DNA of 64,000 nucleotides from Apostichopus japonicus. Lineage: Eukaryota > Echinodermata > Holothuroidea > Aspidochirotida > Stichopodidae. Each line of letters begins with the position of its first letter. Position 1 is the stretch's first letter. The DNA is taken from assembly GCF_037975245.1 (NCBI RefSeq), contig NC_092565.1:17277999-17341998 (forward strand), in the 5' to 3' direction. The notes under the pieces are model-generated. The model was not told where the DNA came from, made no database searches, and worked only from the letters and a program-made list of their open reading frames with translations. The translations under genes and the position numbers were made by a program. Shown piece after piece: positions 50,300 to 63,130 of this stretch.

Positions 50300-51383
50300 A
50301 TGGCTCGGTGACCTAAGGTCACGGTTTCCACCTGGGTTCACGAGTGTAACATATGCATATTAACGTTTCCCGCCAAAATAACAGTCCACGGCCTGACGTA
50401 TCAGTGCACAAGAAACTTTTTCAGTTATACGTACAATACAACAGCGCGCCGAACTCCGACCACGTACGTACGTACACACTATTACTGCTTGCGTCCAGCA
50501 TGCAGTACACAACACTAGCTGCCTTTTCACTGATGACGCAGGAGAATTTTTCAATATTCGACTGAGGTGGGTGTAGTGGAAGTTCATTCAAGTTTTGTTA
50601 GCAAATAAGTTGGTAGAAACATTGACTATTCATCAATAACAAATTCTTAGAAGGCTTATTCTTGCCGTTTCGGAAAATCTGTTAAATGTTTTTGTATAAC
50701 GGATGCGATAACTGAGCTTTATAGTTATAGGCTAGGCCGAATAGCGAAGGGCCTAGCATAACGTTAGGCATCACTGGCTAACGGTGGTCTTAGTCCGGAG
50801 CGATATTGATGAAATAAAATAATAGCCTAGGCCTATAGGCTTGGCCCATATATATATAATTTAAAAACTTAGGTTTTTGCTATTGCCTGTGCGGCTGTAG
50901 CCTGGGCTATTAATATTAATAGGCTACTTTTAACCGAATTGTTGATTAAGTTTAAGCCAACATTACTCATTAGCTTTGAAAACTTATGATACCCAACAAA
51001 GCTTAGGGCCTAACAGTAATGCTACAGTAGTTTTACTGTGTGAGAACCAGTATGAGTTGGACTGAACCTGTCCACACTACCAGTACCACAGTCTCTCAAT
51101 CATTTTGACACAACCATTTGCATTGATTATGCATCTAGACAAAATCATGTGTACAAAAAGAAGCAAGTAGGCAAGATCTTTCCTATATCTTGTACTGTAG
51201 CTGTACTCAGTACATGTTCAACTTCAAACATATAAAAATTGTGTAAATTCACTGTAGCTTTAACAACCGAAGTTAGTGCAAATGAAATTGGTGTGGGTTT
51301 ATAAGTAGGTTATTCAAACTTTTCCAAATTGGCAGGGTTTTCCTACTCGTATTCTCATAGTTCTGTACATCGTGAGACTAAAA
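50300..51383 (+). promoter_or_regulatory. Probable promoter and leader of the zinc-finger gene
   Basis: About 1 kb before the first gene of the transposon. It contains the exact palindrome GTGACCTAAGGTCAC (about 50309-50323), a CpG-richer stretch with ACGTACGTACGTAC near 50463-50477, and a possible splice acceptor TTGGCAG near 51330-51336. No TATA box in a defended position. Confidence 0.35.
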
Positions 51384-54104
51384 ATGTTTGTTGGACTTTG
51401 CAACATTTGCAAGGTAACAACACGTTCAGTGAGTGAGTATGTGGCTCATGGACGGCGCCATAGAAATCAAGCCAATTCTCAATTTCAGTGCTGTTTTCAA
51501 GGATGCAAATACATATTTTCAACTTTTACAGCACTGAAAGTTCATATAACAAGGAAGCATCGTAACCAGAGACATGTAGAGCAGTCAAACAGATTTCATT
51601 CTGTTAATGTACCACTGAAGTGTGCTATTGCATACTGTAAGAAAGAATGCTCTGATTTGCATGCATTTTTAAGTCATCTCAAAAGTCACATGAATAATGG
51701 TCAGACAGTTGAATGCCCGTATGTTTCATGCAAGAGAAGGTACCACAAAAAGGCAACATTTTGTGTTCATTTGTCTCGTTGCCACAGAAATTGGTGTGCA
51801 AAACGTGTGAAAAATGCTCACAAAAGTTTCAGATTTGATGCTGTAATTTCAGAAACAGCAAATAATTATGATGTAGAAACTGGCAATGCTAATAAGCCCA
51901 CTACTGCAGAAGAAAGTTTGGATATGGAATTTGGGGAAACTGAACATGACAATGTCATAGAAGTTGAGAGTAATTCTGATCAGTCAATAGGGGAATTTTT
52001 GAAAAGTTTTGCATTATTTCTACTTAAGCTGCAAGGGAAACAATTAGTCCCAGAATCAACCGTACAAATTATTGTAGAGGAACTAAGAAACATACATGAC
52101 ATTTGCCTAGAATCTCTTAAAGTTAGGCTTACAGCAAAATTAAGGGCCGAAAACATTTGTAATGACCGTATTCATTCATTATTAGATGACCTTAACTTGG
52201 GAAATGAGTGGGATGTTGCTTTGGACAGTAAGAAGGGAGAACTGCGCTCAAAACATAGTAGAAAAGAGTACTTTAAGTCACTGAATTTTGTTTCCCCAGA
52301 AGCTGTTCCCCTTGGGAGGGATATTTCAGGAAAAATGCATTACTGTCATTATGTTCCCATCTTGCAGACAATTAAAGTTCTCATTGATAATGACTTGATT
52401 CCAATAAAATCAGACAGGAGAGCCAACAACATGCAGCTACCAGTGTTTACAGATATAACAGATGGGAAAATTTTCAAAGAAAATACACTTTTTGGAAGTG
52501 AGGAAAATGCATTGTCGGTTATTTTATTCCAAGATGCCTTTGAAGTAGTGAATCCACTTGGATCTGCCAAAAAGAAACATAAAATATTGGCTGTGTATTT
52601 CACTCTGGGAAACATTCCTCCTCAGTATAGGTCCCAGGTAGAGTCATTGCAACTTGCACTTCTTTGTAGAGAGGTTGATTTCAAGAAGTATGGACAAGAA
52701 AAAGTATTTAAAAGGCTATTAAGAGACTTGAAATTACTAGAAGAAACTGGTGTACAGGTCAAAGGTGGGCAAATTCGGAAAGGTTCATTGGCATGCATAC
52801 TAGGAGATAATTTAGGCTCACACACTATTGGCGGATTTGTTGAAAGCTTTTCATCTAAACATTATTGTAGGTATTGCTTACTGAGTTCAGCTGAATTTCA
52901 GTCAGGTGAGCCATATGCTCTGGGAAAGTGCAGAAGTCCCACCGAATATGACAGATGTGTAGAACATCTCCAACAGTCTGGTGAAGATAGCTTTGAGGGT
53001 ATTAAATTTAACTCCCTCTTCAATAATTTAAATTACTTCCATGTCTGTAATCCTGGCCTGCCACCTTGCTTGGGCCATGACCTTTTTGAAGGGGTAGTGG
53101 ATTATGATTTGAAACTCTATATCGATTACTGGGTTAATCAGAGACATTGGTTTACGTACCAAGACTTAAACAGAAAGTTAGAACTGTTTAAGTTCACTGG
53201 TAGTGACATCAATAACAAGCCTGCTCAGATAAATTCAAATAAAAGCAGACTTGGTGGAAATGCAGTTGAGAACTGGTGTTTGCTTAAACTTCTCCCAATT
53301 TTGGTGGGCCAGCAAATTTTGGATAAATCTGACAATGTTTGGAAACAATTTCTGCGTTTAAGAGAGATTGTTCAGCTTGTTTGTGCTCCTCAAATATCAT
53401 GGGATGAAATTGTTTATCTGAAGGTGTTAATAGAAGAGTACCATGAGGAAAGAAAACAAATCTTTCCTGATGTGAAGCTTAGACCAAAACATCACTTTCT
53501 TTGTCATTATCCAGAGTTGACAGTTAAGTTTGGCCCTTTAATCAGAGTGTGGACACTGAGGTTTGAAAGCAAACACTCTTACTTCAAACGGTGTGCTAGG
53601 AATTGCCATAACTTTGTTAATGTAACACATACGCTGTCAGAAAGACATCAGCAGCTGCAGGCATATAATAGTGCAGGGAGTATGTTTCCTGAAAAAAATT
53701 TCATTGAAAAAGGTGAGCAACTAAATCCTGAGGTTTTTAGTCCTGAAATTAGGGCTTCCCTGCAGTCAAAAGAGTTACAGGTTGATTCAGCCACAGTGAG
53801 TAACAAATTAAAGGTCTATGGTACTCAGTACAGTGCAGGTTTGTTTGTGGCATGCAAATGTACAGATTCAGTCTTGCAATTTGGCTGTATTCTGTTGACT
53901 CTTTTATGTAACAATGATGCATTTCTTGTTGTTAAACTGCATAATGCTACCCTTCTTGAGGAACTAGGTGTGTACTTGCTGCAACCATCAAATGATATAG
54001 ACTGTCTGAAGGTTTCAGAACTTTGTGACTATTATCCATTGTCAGCTTATCCAGTTCAAGGAAGACTCCTGCTTCCACTGAAGCATAATTGTTTCCACTC
54101 ATGA
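51384..54104 (+). CDS. C2H2 zinc-finger protein, candidate transposase (906 residues)
   Basis: One uninterrupted exon. The ATG at 51384 gives MFVGLCNICK; no upstream in-frame ATG is closer. Four C2H2 fingers lie in the first 150 residues, the second to fourth with the C-x4-C spacing (CFQGC, CAIAYC, CPYVSC). A core region follows with LGDNLGSHTIGGF (D about 479), a YCRYC pair, GHDLFEGVVDYDLKLYI (D about 570), PKHHFLCHYPEL and RFESKHSYFKR (E about 732). The acidic residues in GDN, HDLFEG and RFES are candidates for a DDE catalytic triad. Related proteins occur widely in fish and invertebrates, usually as unnamed products. An AATAAA stands at 54301. The location inside a complete transposon supports a transposase role, but catalysis is inferred. 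Confidence 0.85.
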   Translation: MFVGLCNICKVTTRSVSEYVAHGRRHRNQANSQFQCCFQGCKYIFSTFTALKVHITRKHRNQRHVEQSNRFHSVNVPLKCAIAYCKKECSDLHAFLSHLKSHMNNGQTVECPYVSCKRRYHKKATFCVHLSRCHRNWCAKRVKNAHKSFRFDAVISETANNYDVETGNANKPTTAEESLDMEFGETEHDNVIEVESNSDQSIGEFLKSFALFLLKLQGKQLVPESTVQIIVEELRNIHDICLESLKVRLTAKLRAENICNDRIHSLLDDLNLGNEWDVALDSKKGELRSKHSRKEYFKSLNFVSPEAVPLGRDISGKMHYCHYVPILQTIKVLIDNDLIPIKSDRRANNMQLPVFTDITDGKIFKENTLFGSEENALSVILFQDAFEVVNPLGSAKKKHKILAVYFTLGNIPPQYRSQVESLQLALLCREVDFKKYGQEKVFKRLLRDLKLLEETGVQVKGGQIRKGSLACILGDNLGSHTIGGFVESFSSKHYCRYCLLSSAEFQSGEPYALGKCRSPTEYDRCVEHLQQSGEDSFEGIKFNSLFNNLNYFHVCNPGLPPCLGHDLFEGVVDYDLKLYIDYWVNQRHWFTYQDLNRKLELFKFTGSDINNKPAQINSNKSRLGGNAVENWCLLKLLPILVGQQILDKSDNVWKQFLRLREIVQLVCAPQISWDEIVYLKVLIEEYHEERKQIFPDVKLRPKHHFLCHYPELTVKFGPLIRVWTLRFESKHSYFKRCARNCHNFVNVTHTLSERHQQLQAYNSAGSMFPEKNFIEKGEQLNPEVFSPEIRASLQSKELQVDSATVSNKLKVYGTQYSAGLFVACKCTDSVLQFGCILLTLLCNNDAFLVVKLHNATLLEELGVYLLQPSNDIDCLKVSELCDYYPLSAYPVQGRLLLPLKHNCFHS

Positions 54105-54779
54105 CTTTCTCAACAATGATGATGGTACTTGGCCATGTTATGGATGTATGTGCATGCATTTACCTTGCCTCATGTGTTCAATATGTCACATGTTTACACA
54201 GGGTCTAATACCGTACATTCAGCAACTATCGTTTTAAGTTGTGTATGTTTATTGCATGTAAGGCATATATGCAGTTTCCCCAACAATGCTTCAAACATCA
54301 AATAAACCTATCAAATATCAATGCTGGTGCTTCTCTGAGAAATTTTAGAGCATTTGGATGATTCACAACAGAAATGTTGCACCTAGCCTCAATTCAACAA
54401 TTTATTCATTTAGTTCTGTTTTCATGTGAGTGAACACTCACTCCTCACTTGGCCTATCATAGTCCACAAATTCAAATTTTGGGACTGCATTTGCTATTTA
54501 ATACATATTTATTCAGGCTTTATAATGTACTGAGTAGTTATCTTTCCTTGAACAAAGATCTACATTCTTGATAGTGCAGGAAAACAAAGTAATCTGAGCT
54601 AAAGTAAAGGAATAGTCAATGCAGTGGTCATTATTTATTGCTTGAGCCATTGTGTAAAAATAGTATAGTAGTATTTGTCAGTTTGAGGTGTCAACTCAAT
54701 AGTGACAGACGTTCACATTAACAAAATCAGTCAGCTATATGTTTCTTGCTGTTGGCAGAGTGGTTTGTGTTGATTCAAA

Positions 54780-57327
54780 ATGGAACTGTCAGATACATCT
54801 TCAGATGATACTGTCCTTCTTGGTCCAATTGAGAGTGCTGTGAGTGATGTCTTTCCACTACTGCCCACCTACAAGATTAAGGAGGTGCTAGAACTGCTCA
54901 TAAGAGCAGGAGTTGAAAGTGTTGCAGATTTAAAGTATGTTACAGAAGAGGATCTCCACAATTTGAAACCAATTCAGCGGAGAAAGCTTTTGAAAGCTTG
55001 GTCTACAAGGGTTGAAGGTACTGTATCGTCCAGACTCCAGTATTTTGTACATTACTTGTAGTAGGCCAATTTAGTGTGCACAGCACAGTACTTGCAGAGT
55101 GAGGAGGCAATATGTGACCTGGAAACTATCGTGTTTACCAAAAGGACAAAACAATTAGTACCAAAAGTCATTACAGTTCTGAAATCAAGAGTTTGTGACT
55201 AGATCATGCTTGAACAGCCTACATGTAATCTTGCAAGTTTATCTGCTTAGTTGAGGTAATCATTCATGGACAGTTGCTTAACAGAAACTTTGCAGTGTAA
55301 ATATGTACAAGACTCTAAACTTGTAATTAATAAACATTCCAGTGCTTTTATGTCCACACATTCTCATCCCTGTTTTCAGATAGACAGTGTTTTCGTTTTG
55401 CCAATGGCATACTGTACACTACTTGTATTCTGTATCGATTTCAATTGCAGTTGTTTAGAGAAATGAGGAAATGCAAGTTTGTTGGCTTGTAGCTAATGCT
55501 TTCATATCATTGTAAGACTGGTTATGTACATATGTGGCAACAAGAGGCTACACTAGTTCTTACATATTTCTTGGAAATTTAATGTTTTTATTCATTGAAA
55601 ACATTTCTGTTAGTTTTAGAGGTAGTCCTCGCCCCATTTCATGAAGAGTTACGCTCAGTCTTAGTTTGATTTATTGCTAACTTATGTTCTACATATCAAA
55701 CTTGACTGAGCATAACTCTTTGTGAAACAAGGCCCTGATGTTCAATTTTTCCTTTTTTTGCCAGATACTACCCCAAGTGAACTAAATCACCAACTGGAGT
55801 TGGGAATGGAAGATTTTCAACTAGTCGGATCAGTTGCTTCTTCAGAGTCATCCAGCTCAAGTCCAGGAACTCCTACCTCACTAAAGAAGCACTGGGTGGA
55901 AACTTTTACAGTCCAGTGGAACAAAATGCCTAAGAACTTAAGTGATTCATTAAAGAAATGTGCAAGGCCATCACCAAGAGACAGAAGGGAAATGATACGA
56001 ATAATATGTGATGACATCATGAAGAAAAATCGCAATCCGGGCCGTAAGAATCTTGCCATTATTTCAAAAACAATTGTTGATTCTTACCCAGCAAGCTTTA
56101 GAGATGACATAGGCGGTGAAGTTATTGGAGATGGCTTTGAATCTGTACTTAAGCAAATGGAAAACAGAATCAACAACCTGAGGCGGACTGAAACATATCT
56201 GCCAGGAACGTCTTCATTGACCAGCACATCAGATGATGAGTCTTCAGAACAGAAGCCTAAGCGAGCAAAAAAACGAGACTCTTATGGTTGTCAGAACTGG
56301 CAACCAAAAGGGTTGCCAGAGAGGGAAGACGAAACATCTCAAAAAAGGAGAACCCTTGAACTAAAGGAAATGTATGAAAATGAAGATAAGTGGGATGAAG
56401 ACATCATTCAGATGAACATGAAACTGTTGTATTTCACTATCCGCACAATGATCAATACAAACAGCATAACCCTCATAGGGATAATAGAAGAATACCCATT
56501 TCTCCTGGAAAGCATTGGTATGATGAGCCACTTTCATGAATTGGTTGGTATTGAACTGATGCCTACTCTTTCTAAATCTTTAGATACCAAAGGTCAGTCT
56601 GTTATGCACTATTTGAGGAAAGTTGCTACCAAAAAGCCAGCTTTAAAAGATGTTTTTGATGCCATAGAAGTTGCCAGAGCAGAAACAAACGATCTTACTC
56701 CTGAGATGCCTGGATTAATCTGGCTACTTACTTGCTACTTTGGGGAGAAAGTAGATACCCTGTTGTACCTATCAAAGGTGAGTATTTTTATAAAGTGAAC
56801 TGATATTTTTTTTTCTATTTCATTTATTTGCAAAGGTTGTCATGCTGGTAAATTACTTGGCAAATATTATAGCAAGATAAGGTTGAAGACTACAGTAAAA
56901 AGTGCAATTTCACCCTGGTAAAGTTGAACTAACCATAGATTAGTTGAAAGCCTAATTTTAAGCAAGGGATGGCAAAGTGGGGATTTTAAGTACAATTTCA
57001 GTGTCACATTGTTATAGTCTCTGTAGTGTTATGTTGATCAGCCTTTCAGGACACCTTACATAGAGTTGCAGATCAGCCCAATGACAACAACCTGACTATG
57101 CCACGGGTGCAGAATATGTTCTTAGATCATGCCAAAAGCAATGTGTGTACTCGAGGTGTAATGCCACATGTGTTCTTTTAAGTGTGTTTATACAGACTTG
57201 GTCAAAATGTGTGCTGTATATGGCACAATAATTAAACATTATTTAGTAATGAGTAGTCATGTAGACTGCCATCATGATGGCTACTGAAGTGAACTTTGAC
57301 CTACACTAAGGTGACAATTAACTGCTA

Positions 57328-57366
<39 letters not shown>

Positions 57367-60031
57367 CTGCCATATAATATCCTAACTAGGGCCCTGTTCC
57401 ATACAGAGTTTTTCTTTGTCTTGAGTGTGATTTAAAGTTAAACACAGACTATGAATCAAATCTAAGATTGTGGGTTACTCTTTGTAGAATGGGGCCCAGA
57501 TCAAATTGTTATCCAATTTCTGCCACCAGACAACTTTGTATAAGTTTCAGGTTTTAAAATACAAGTTGCACATATTTTACTTTCCCAGGAGACAAGCAGT
57601 GATCAGGAGGCTGTTTCTGGCTTGAACTCTCCATCACCCTGTATTGTTGTTTTGGGTAAGCTTCTTGAATGTACATTTTGGGTGTTTCTGTTTACAGAGC
57701 TTTGTTATTTTCATCAACAATATTTAAGCACATCAGATTTAAAGTATCCCTTGGATCCTGCTCAACATTTTGTTTGAATACTACTGATTGTTTTACCAAG
57801 CCTGTCTTTTCCTACCATTGATCCCTTGCTAGGCTCAGACTATAGTAGGAATTCCTGTTTCTTAATTCAAATGCAAAGTCTTCCTTTCCAAATTGTGCAA
57901 TAGAGGTATATACTTATCAAAAGTGTTCTAAATGTGACATGGGAACAAATGTACTAGCTTTCAGTGTGGTAGATGAGATACTGAGAAGCAGTTTGCCAAG
58001 ATTTAGTATAATGTGATATTTAGATGAAAGAGAAGATTCATTTATTGTAGTTACATCTTCTGGCTATGATGGGAAGTGGCTCTAAATATGCCACAAACCA
58101 TTGTCAAAATTTACGGATCAGTCTGGCGGCAGTAATTTAGACTCAGTTTGGTGTAATGGCATAAGCAATCATCCAACTCTTACTTGGAAGCATCAGCTAA
58201 ATCCTTCAAATCTCTCATTCAGGTTGGTTCAGAACGTTAATGTCCAGTAGTAAAGGTAAAAATGCAACAGAAACATTGTTTTGAGATTAAAAGAATGACG
58301 TGTACATATTTATGAATTAGTATAGAGGGTTTGTAGTCAGAATGGGGTAATTGCATTTGGCCTTTCAAGTTATGCATAAGGTTTGCATAGAATCCAAGAT
58401 GCAAGGCAATAGATAGATGACCAATGCTCTTGTTTGGTGTGATACCTATTCTTACAGAGGCAGGGCAGAGAATTTTTTTCTTCCAATGTGGGGGAGGGGT
58501 TGTCCACTGATTTAGGCTTTGCATCATTCAGTGAAAAATCAGTGGGTTCTGCTTGCAATTCACTTTTGATCTTGTCATTGCAGTTTCTAGGTTAAGTGTT
58601 TAATGGACATACCTTTTTTAAGGTCCCTAAAAAAGTTACTACTCTTGAGAATGTTACATGATAATCCTTCAGTAAAAGAGTGGAAACATATTCTTAGTCC
58701 GTAACAGCACTAAAAAAAGTCAATTTCGGAAAATAATGACAAAGTGAAACTTGGATTGACATTTTTATCTTTGTTTGAATATTGATATCACAGGAACCAA
58801 ACTGTTGGCCGGGCGGAAGTATATGATCGCAGTTGACAAGGTAGTTGTCAATCATCTTATTGCTGATTTTCAGAGTGCCCTTGCCTACCTCTTTGCCACA
58901 TACTATGTTTTAAACATTCAGTATCCTGCAGACAGCTGTGTGACATTGGAGTTCATCCAGAGGTAAGTGTTAATGGAATATGAATGAATATTTGTACAGC
59001 AGTGGTTATAGCTGGGATTGGAGTTGTAACTCATGGTAGTGTTTTCCTTGTATAGTGTGTTTTCTACCAACACTTGGGAAAGACTTGAACCAGTGTGAAA
59101 TTCAGTTGAGTAGTTACACAAGTAAGTCATAATTTGTCTGTCTAGAGAGAAGATCATGATCCCAACTTAGAATACCATTGAAGGTACTGTTACATGAAAT
59201 TTGGTCATAGTCTAACTTAACAATTATTTACCTCAGTTTAGATGAACTGCTGCAGTAGGTGTTTAGTGTTAAATAGTAACAGCATCATTAATTTGAAGAT
59301 CGTAGAATATTTATGCAGTGACATTATTTGTAGAGCCCTAGTCCCATCAACATTGGGATTAAACTTGCAACAAAATGCACAGTTGAAAAGGTCGATCCTG
59401 ATCGTTGCTCCAAGAAGATCAGTGTCCTATTTCCTTTCAACTACAATCCACCTGCATTTTGTCGATTTTGAAGTTGATTCTTGTGTTTCATCGGTGGACT
59501 TTGTTTAAAATTTACTGCTTGTAGAATTGTATAGATGGGACCCAGGCTTTAATCCTTCAAACTGTACATTCCAAATTGATTTCATGGACAGTCTTCTTGT
59601 GGAATTGACTGTTATAAACAACAACTGTTCTCAAAAAAAAAGTAATAAAAGAATTGTGAATAAGGAAATATGCTTCAAAATGTTTTGACCACAATCATTA
59701 TGACTTTCATAATTATAAATACAAACTAATATGAAAGCAGTGTGAGTAGCCATTTAATTTATACCTGAAACAGTGAAGTGAATAATTAATGTGCAACAAA
59801 TTTTCAGAAGTATCATGTTTTAAAGACATGGTTTTCTACTGGTCAAGTGTCAAGGTCAACGATGAAAATATTAATTCCCACCAAAAGTAACAAAAATCAA
59901 CTCATTTTTTTTTTGGCAGGTGCTTTGTTGGAATCAACCCACCCACATCAGGAAAAAGTAGGAAATCCTCAGCCATAAATCCCAAAGTGTTGTCTCTTTT
60001 GGGACATATCAAGGATGAGTCAACAAAGTAA
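54780..60031 (+). CDS. SAM-domain protein of the transposon (SAMD3-like, 532 residues)
   Basis: Five exons with GT-AG borders and matching phases: 54780-55017, 55765-56777, 57589-57655, 58794-58962, 59920-60031. Residues about 18-76 form a sterile alpha motif: VFPLLPTYKIKEVLELLIRA, VESVADLKYVTEEDL and RRKLLKAW. The central part has PSPRDRREMIRIICDDIM, RKNLAIISKTIVDSYPASF and a basic KPKRAKKR stretch that may be a nuclear signal. The C-terminus has ATYYVLNIQYP, TLEFIQRCFVGINPPTSGK. This architecture matches proteins named SAMD3-like in fish and invertebrates. A possible acceptor (CTGTTGGCAG) just before the ATG suggests a non-coding first exon. AATAAA overlaps the stop codon. The function is unknown; by position it may be the transposon's second, DNA- or partner-binding protein. 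Confidence 0.85.
57326..57365. repeat. TA dinucleotide microsatellite
   Basis: About 17-19 uninterrupted TA repeats in intron 2 of the SAM-domain gene. Confidence 0.95.
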
Positions 60032-62480
60032 TAAAAACATCAAACAGTGTAGTATGGTGATCAGTGGACTTATTTCGAGTTTAGTTACTACAGGAACCAT
60101 TTAGAAACGTTTGTTTTTTGTTTTTATTCAACTCATTCAAAATCAAGTTAAGATGGTTACTTCTGGCTGGAACCTCAATGTCGCCTTTAGCCACTCTTAG
60201 TGTTTCCTTCATGTATATAGACATTCAGCCAATATGTAAGGAACGTTCAGGTGGATGATGTTTTTATGAACTACGATCAGTACTGAGTACACAGACATGA
60301 AATAATCTGCACACCAATCTCCATATTCTGTGCCTCTAAAGCAGAATGGTTTCAGATGAAATTTTGTTTTAGATAATTAAAGAGAACTGAAATCTATGCA
60401 TTTTCATGGGCTTTGCATCACATTTTCTACCTAAGGTGGACTTGAAGCAAGCAGGAGATGAGACTGTAGAGTTTGTTTATGGAATTCTATTCATTCATGT
60501 TGGCATGTTATTCAGACATATAAAGTATTGATTAATATGAAGTTCTTTTACTAACACTATACTGTTACACCTGCCTGCTAAAAGTTCACTTTTGATAGTA
60601 AATGTGACACCTTCTATGACCTTACATTTCAAATTGCCCAAAGAATTGACTGCAAATTTGTGCCCTCTATCCTCTTCCTAGAGTGCTATTCAATTGAAGA
60701 AAAATTTCATCCAGTGGATTTCCTGATCATAGCATGCATTAAGGCAGTAGCCACGAAAGGAAACTCTCTAATAAGTATAAATGTTTACAAGGACAATGGG
60801 TTCATTTTAATACCAGTGCTCATGCACATTGAACCATTCCTTAAATGGTGAAATGTTTGCCATTTTTCGTTTTCAGTGGTGAGTTTATACTATGTGATAT
60901 TATTTAAACTACTTCATTTAAAAAAAAGTGTGATTACAGTGTGTAGTGCCACAAAACTATACTAGCGTATGCTTGTCTATTACTGTGTGTAGTGTAGGGT
61001 CTATAGGAATTGCACTGCCTATGCATTAAGACCAAGTTTTCCCTTTCTACATCCCCTACCCCAGTGAAATACTCCATCAAATAATTATTAATGTACTTGT
61101 GAGAATATCCATTTCTGGCTGGAATTTATATTTTAGTCTTGGTATTCATAGACATCTGGTTTGGAATTGACAGGGCCTGAAGTTGATATTGGCATGCACC
61201 AATTTTTTCAACATTGAAAAAGAGGTTTACTGTTTCAGTTTTGGACTTTAAGTTACTTCCTTGTTGATTTACTAAGTTCTGTGTTTTTAGTTTCCATTTT
61301 GACATTTGCATTGCAAAAATGATTGCATGTTCATGATATCATGGCTCAGCTTTATATGAAAATGTTTGAAAGTTGTGTAATAATAATTAGAAAGTTTGAA
61401 GCTTATAACGTCAATTAACCCTTAAGCCTACCATGTAATAAGGTTTTGGCTAATGATTGTTTTCCATTTGAAATGCCCACTTTGGGATAGTTTCAGGGTG
61501 TTTGTCGTCCCAAACTGGGGTCTTCCACTTCATGGGTTGAAAAATAATGTTTGAAACTGATTTACAGAAGATGATCATATAGTTGTTCTTGAATAGTTGG
61601 TCATAAGCCACATGCCTTGACCAACTCTATGGAGAATTTTTAATACTGTGAGGAGGCTGACATAATATAGTATATGATTATAAATACATTACAAGGATAT
61701 TATTGTATGAAAAATCTTACTTTAGCTTAATATTCGGTGAAGAGCTTTTTGCAGTATATGCCATTTAGAAAGTTTATAATTGCAGTCAGTTTGTAAAATT
61801 AAGGGTCACATAGTTTGTGGTTTTTTTGGGCAACTTAATTGGCCCTAACCAAAGATAGCAACAAATGAAGTAGCTTTCAATGTATTGCTTTTGGTGTAAG
61901 GTGATCTTACCACAGCTTGAGAACAGTTGCAAAACCTGTATCTCTTATTGTTCCTATACAGACTTTTGTAACTGGTTTGTAATTGCCTTGGCCTGAAGTT
62001 TGTGATATCAGTCACCAGTCTTTTCTCAAATCTTGAAAAGTAGAATTATTGTTTCAGTGTTGAAGTTTAAGTTCTCTACTTGTTGTTTTATAATTGAGTT
62101 TTTGTGTTTCTAGTATCTACTTAAGAAGCTTTTAGTTTTAGTAAAGTGGTGAAAAGTGATAGGTTAAAAGCACCTTTGTATGTGCATGTTTTTGGGGAAG
62201 ACCTCACTCCAAGATGAATGAAGAAGTTGTGTAAATAAAGGGTGAAAATAAACATGAGCATTTCAACGTACTTCTACCGTATATTTTTGGCGTATTCCTT
62301 AAGTATGTACTTTCTTTTTGTAGAAACCTTGCCGTAAACTAAGACAGATAAAACCCATCAATTTATTTTAATTGTCAATATCAAATTTTCACACTTATGT
62401 TTCTTTTTTATGGAATTGATACACCATTAGTAATTCACATAAAAAAATTGTTAAAGGACAGATTTGGTAGACAAACACGT
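60032..62480. other. Right non-coding arm of the 13.9-kb transposon
   Basis: About 2.4 kb without convincing exons. It contains two diverged copies of a 110-150 bp block (61160-61310 and 61985-62115). They share GGCCTGAAGTT, TTGAAAA, TGTTTCAGT, TTAAGT and CTTGTTG in the same order. Confidence 0.55.
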
Positions 62481-62484
62481 TAAA

Positions 62485-63130
62485 AGCGTCTGTAAAAAAA
62501 ACATAAATTTGAATTTTATCAGAAGATTTAAGCAAATTGACTGAACGATTAACATCAAAATCCTGTAAAAAAGACAGAATTTAGGAGTAAAACCGTCTGT
62601 AAAAAAACAGACAAAATTGTAATTTTATCAGACGATTTGGTAAATTAACATCGAAAACTTGTAAAAAGACAGAATTTAGAAGTAAAACCGTCTGTAAAAA
62701 AACAGACAAAAATTGTAATTTTATCAGACGATTTGGTAAATTAACATCGAAAACTTGTAAAAAGACAGAATTTAGAAGTAAAACCGTCTGTAAAAAAACA
62801 GACAAAAATTGTAATTTTATCAGACGATTTGGTAAATTAACATCGAAAACTTGTAAAAAGACAGAATTTAAAAGTAAAACCGTCTGTAAAAAAACAGACA
62901 AAAATTGTAATTTTATCAGACGATTTGGTAAATTAACATCGAAAACTTGTAAAAAGACAGAATTTAAAAGTAAAACCGTCTGTAAAAACACAGACAAAAA
63001 TTGTAATTTTATCAGACGATTTGGCAAATTAACATCGAAAACTTGTAAAAAGACAGAATTTGGTAGTAAAACACAATTAAACTGTCTGTAAACAAACAGG
63101 AATAAATTGTAATTTTATCAGAAGAATTCA
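62485..63130. repeat. 96-bp subterminal tandem array with hairpins
   Basis: About six units, the inner ones nearly identical. Each contains GTCTGTAAAAAAACAGAC, a perfect 6-bp hairpin, then TTTTATCAGACGATTTGG and ACATCGAAAACTTGTAAAAA. The period of 96 bp is a multiple of three, so a repetitive minus-strand open frame (62581-63027) results; it is an artefact. The array lies 220 bp inside the right terminus. Confidence 0.9.

Noticed and set aside
50309-50323. Nuclear-receptor response element (GTGACCTAAGGTCAC)
   Set aside because: The palindrome is real, but a single 15-base match inside a transposon is not evidence of receptor binding.
62581-63027. Minus-strand open frame encoding a 32-residue hydrophobic repeat
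   Set aside because: It follows from a 96-bp tandem period divisible by three; there is no start context or relation to neighbouring genes.
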